Source: DAOUMU01 sp034409055 (GTDB lineage: Bacteria > Chloroflexota > Anaerolineae > 4572-78 > J111). From it: a stretch of 7,036 nt of DNA. Positions 5,747 to 7,036 of the stretch are shown piece after piece. Each line of letters begins with the position of its first letter. Within the stretch, counting starts at the first letter, position 1. The notes beneath the pieces were generated by a model. That model did not search any database and was not told the DNA's origin. It saw only the letters and a program-made list of their open reading frames with translations. Made by a program: the position numbers and the translations under genes. The stretch is from assembly GCA_034409055.1 (NCBI GenBank), contig DAOUMU010000115.1, forward strand, positions 1-7,036, given 5' to 3'.

Positions 5747-5837
5747 ACCAAGCTAATCGTTGCTTTGTGAGCATTCTAGAGCACCAAAAATGCCCTAACA
5801 AGTGAAAAACATGGTTTCTGATTTCCAATGTCGGGTA
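5707..5837. mobile_element. MITE-like inverted-repeat element
   Basis: Left arm 5707-5737 contains ACCCGACA followed by AGAAACCAGGTTTTTT. Right arm 5804-5837 reads, on the opposite strand, ACCCGACA then AGAAACCATGTTTTTC, with a few extra bases between the two blocks. The 66-base middle has no coding capacity. Size (131 bp) and imperfect terminal inverted repeats suit a non-autonomous transposable element or a large hairpin repeat. No convincing target-site duplication could be seen. It lies 58 bases beyond the breakpoint of the truncated hsdM. Confidence 0.55.
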
Positions 5838-5851
5838 ATCAAGGGCATAAT
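5822..5851 (+). promoter_or_regulatory. Possible sigma-70-type promoter for the NYN gene
   Basis: TTTCCA (5822-5827, four of six to TTGACA) and CATAAT (5846-5851, five of six to TATAAT) are 18 bases apart and upstream of ATG 5887. The -35-like box lies inside the right arm of the inverted-repeat element, which would then supply part of the promoter. Weak motif evidence only. Confidence 0.25.
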
Positions 5852-5886
5852 AAAAGACCTCGTGCAAACAATTAAAAGGTGACCCT

Positions 5887-6651
5887 ATGGCAACGACATT
5901 ACATAATCTAACGGAATGGATCATTAAGCTTGGTGCCGAACTTCGTTATTTGCAACACCAGGCTCCTTATCTGGAGGCTGATACGCTGGAAAAAAAGGTC
6001 AAACAACACCAGCAGGCCCTACAATTTATCTACCGGAAAGCCAAACAGCAGCAGATCGATTTAATTCCCTATTACCAGGCCCTGGCCGAGATTGAAGCCA
6101 ATATCAAGATCATTCAGTCCGGGCGACTGAACCTGGCCCCACGTGAGAAAATCGCCCTCTTCATCGATGCGGCCAATATTGATAAAATTTCCCAAAAATG
6201 GTTGGAAAAGGCCATCGACTATGAAAAGCTACTGATCTTTTTTTCCAAAAACGACTTCATTCTCCGCGCTTACTTCTACACCGGCATTGAAAACGAACGG
6301 GATATATATACCAATCCGTTTTACTATGCCTTAAGGAAGATTGGCTACCATTTGATTACGAAACAGATCAAAAGTTTCTCCAGTGGCGAAAGAAAAGGTA
6401 ATCTGGATATTGAGATAGCCCTCGACATGCTTGAATTGGCCGATAAAGTGGACCGGGTTGTTCTCTTTTCGGGCGACGGTGACTTTGCGCCCGTGCTCAA
6501 ACGAATCGGCAAGAAGGGGGTCAGAACCGAGGTGGTGTCATACGTTGGCGAGGGTAGGAATCCAACGGCCTCAGAACTGATCGATGCCGCTGATGTATTT
6601 ACAGACCTGGCCGATATTGTTGATCAGATCACTATGGCCGAGAAAGGCTAA
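5887..6651 (+). CDS. NYN domain (LabA/DUF88, PIN-like) predicted ribonuclease
   Basis: The 254-residue product has an N-terminal helical region (1-85, rich in K/Q, likely coiled coil: LEKKVKQHQQALQFIYRKAK) and a C-terminal NYN domain (about 86-245). NYN domains are PIN-like, metal-dependent RNases with clustered acidic residues. Here these are D94 in ALFIDAANI, D174 and D180 in GNLDIEIALDM, and D197/D199 in VVLFSGDGDF, followed by LKRIGKKGVRTEVVS. All expected acidic positions are present, so an active nuclease is plausible; the RNA target is unknown. AGGTGA (5877-5882) lies 4 bases before ATG 5887 as ribosome-binding site. The gene is separated from the restriction remnants by the inverted-repeat element and may be an independent transcription unit. 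LabA-like proteins have varied roles, so a defence role cannot be inferred from position alone. Confidence 0.9.
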   Translation: MATTLHNLTEWIIKLGAELRYLQHQAPYLEADTLEKKVKQHQQALQFIYRKAKQQQIDLIPYYQALAEIEANIKIIQSGRLNLAPREKIALFIDAANIDKISQKWLEKAIDYEKLLIFFSKNDFILRAYFYTGIENERDIYTNPFYYALRKIGYHLITKQIKSFSSGERKGNLDIEIALDMLELADKVDRVVLFSGDGDFAPVLKRIGKKGVRTEVVSYVGEGRNPTASELIDAADVFTDLADIVDQITMAEKG

Positions 6652-6938
6652 ACTGGTTACTACGAACCCCAAAATATTGATTTTTTAAGCCTTCTCCTCA
6701 CGCCGTATACCGGGGAATCGAAGCAGAACAGGCGGCTATGGGCAAAAAATGGGGTCAGGGGGGGGTTTATGGAAGTTTTGGGAGGGAGGGATGGAGGGAA
6801 AAACGAAGCAGAAGGGGGTGAGGTCAAGGTGGTGAGGGGCCCCAGGGCGGGCTGGAAGCAGTTTGGGAGGGTTCAGGGGGGATTTTGAGGCGGAGAAGGG
6901 GGGAAAAAGGAGGCCAAAACCGGTTGGCAGGCAGGGGG
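6652..6938 (+). other. Intergenic, strongly G/A-skewed region
   Basis: No gene is recognised here on either strand. The first 70 bases after the NYN stop are ordinary and include a weak A/T hairpin (AAAATATTGATTTT) but no clear terminator. From about 6740 to 6940 the + strand is overwhelmingly G and A, with many runs of three to eight G. Frames crossing it give low-complexity glycine, arginine and glutamate peptides. Confidence 0.6.
6780..6798 (+). other. G-quadruplex motif
   Basis: GGGAGGGAGGGATGGAGGG has four runs of three G with loops of 1, 1 and 5 bases and meets the usual G3+N1-7 consensus. It lies in the G/A-rich stretch after the NYN gene. Whether it folds in vivo is not shown. Confidence 0.6.
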
Positions 6939-7036
6939 AAACGCACCACGCCCCTTGAGGGGGTGCGAGTGTGGTCGGTCTATGAAGTGATGTACCCCGG
7001 TCAGGCTGAACCGGAGCGAGCGGCCAAGGTTGCCTC
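6939..7036 (+). CDS. Possible partial coding region running off the right edge
   Basis: From about 6939 the frame reads KRTTPLEGVRVWSVYEVMYP then GQAEPERAAKVA to the window end with no stop. Composition changes from purine-skewed to ordinary coding-like here. The frame is open back to a TGA at 6819-6821, but the upstream part is low-complexity. Start candidates are GTG 6963, GTG 6969 and ATG 6990, none with a clear ribosome-binding site. I do not recognise the family. The bases 6941-6966 could also form an imperfect hairpin with a CCCC-TTGA-GGGG tip. Confidence 0.25.

Noticed and set aside
2915..6651. Complete multi-gene defence system (HsdM with NYN RNase and membrane proteins)
   Set aside because: The genes are separated by pseudogenes and a mobile-type element, there is no HsdR or full HsdS, and no known system with this set is recognised.

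Overview
The window looks like a degraded, rearranged type I restriction-modification locus from a moderately GC-rich bacterium. Chloroflexota is my best guess. It rests on the style of the membrane-anchored pentapeptide protein, the DUF3592 protein and the C6/G6-run hairpin elements, and it is inference only. Every recognisable gene is on the + strand. Only one core enzyme gene, the methyltransferase subunit hsdM (2915-4399), looks complete. No hsdR and no complete two-TRD hsdS is present.

Layout. Positions 99-1195 hold the 3' two-thirds of an hsdS specificity gene (central conserved helix, second target-recognition domain, C-terminal helix), broken by a -1 frameshift in a C7 tract at 920-926. 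A membrane-anchored pentapeptide-repeat gene (1210-1986) follows. A second copy of the hsdS C-terminal helix starts at 1991 and is interrupted by two copies of a C-run/G-run hairpin element, each followed by its own hsdS tail (to 2472). A 120-residue orphan gene (2476-2838) comes next, then a 39-nt hsdS scrap (2838-2876) and hsdM. A third hsdS tail (about 4448-4543) is followed by a DUF3592 two-pass membrane protein (4552-5310). Then comes a truncated second hsdM (5342-5746) that runs into a 131-bp inverted-repeat, MITE-like element (5707-5837). A NYN/LabA-type PIN-like RNase gene (5887-6651) is next. The last 385 bases are mostly strongly G/A-skewed, with a G-quadruplex motif and possibly the start of another coding region at the right edge.

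The main pattern is that the same hsdS 3' end, encoding GRQLELPG(M/V) then stop, occurs three times. Each time an unrelated gene begins 3-14 bases after the stop codon: pentapeptide, 120-aa orphan, DUF3592. Homology between the copies ends at the stop. After the first two cargo genes, hsdS homology resumes at the beginning of a conserved helix (EQHRIV or VERRLS). The cargo genes therefore sit between conserved hsdS blocks, about where a TRD would lie, or they are relics of repeated [hsdM-hsdS-cargo] units. The final codons contain an 18-bp palindrome, CGGCAACTCGAGTTGCCG, perfect in two copies and with one mismatched pair in the third.

Functionally, the surviving HsdM could methylate only with an HsdS from elsewhere or with the partial HsdS here. 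The cargo genes are probably expressed by read-through and in two cases could be translationally coupled to the hsdS tails. No role of the cargo genes in defence is shown by the sequence.
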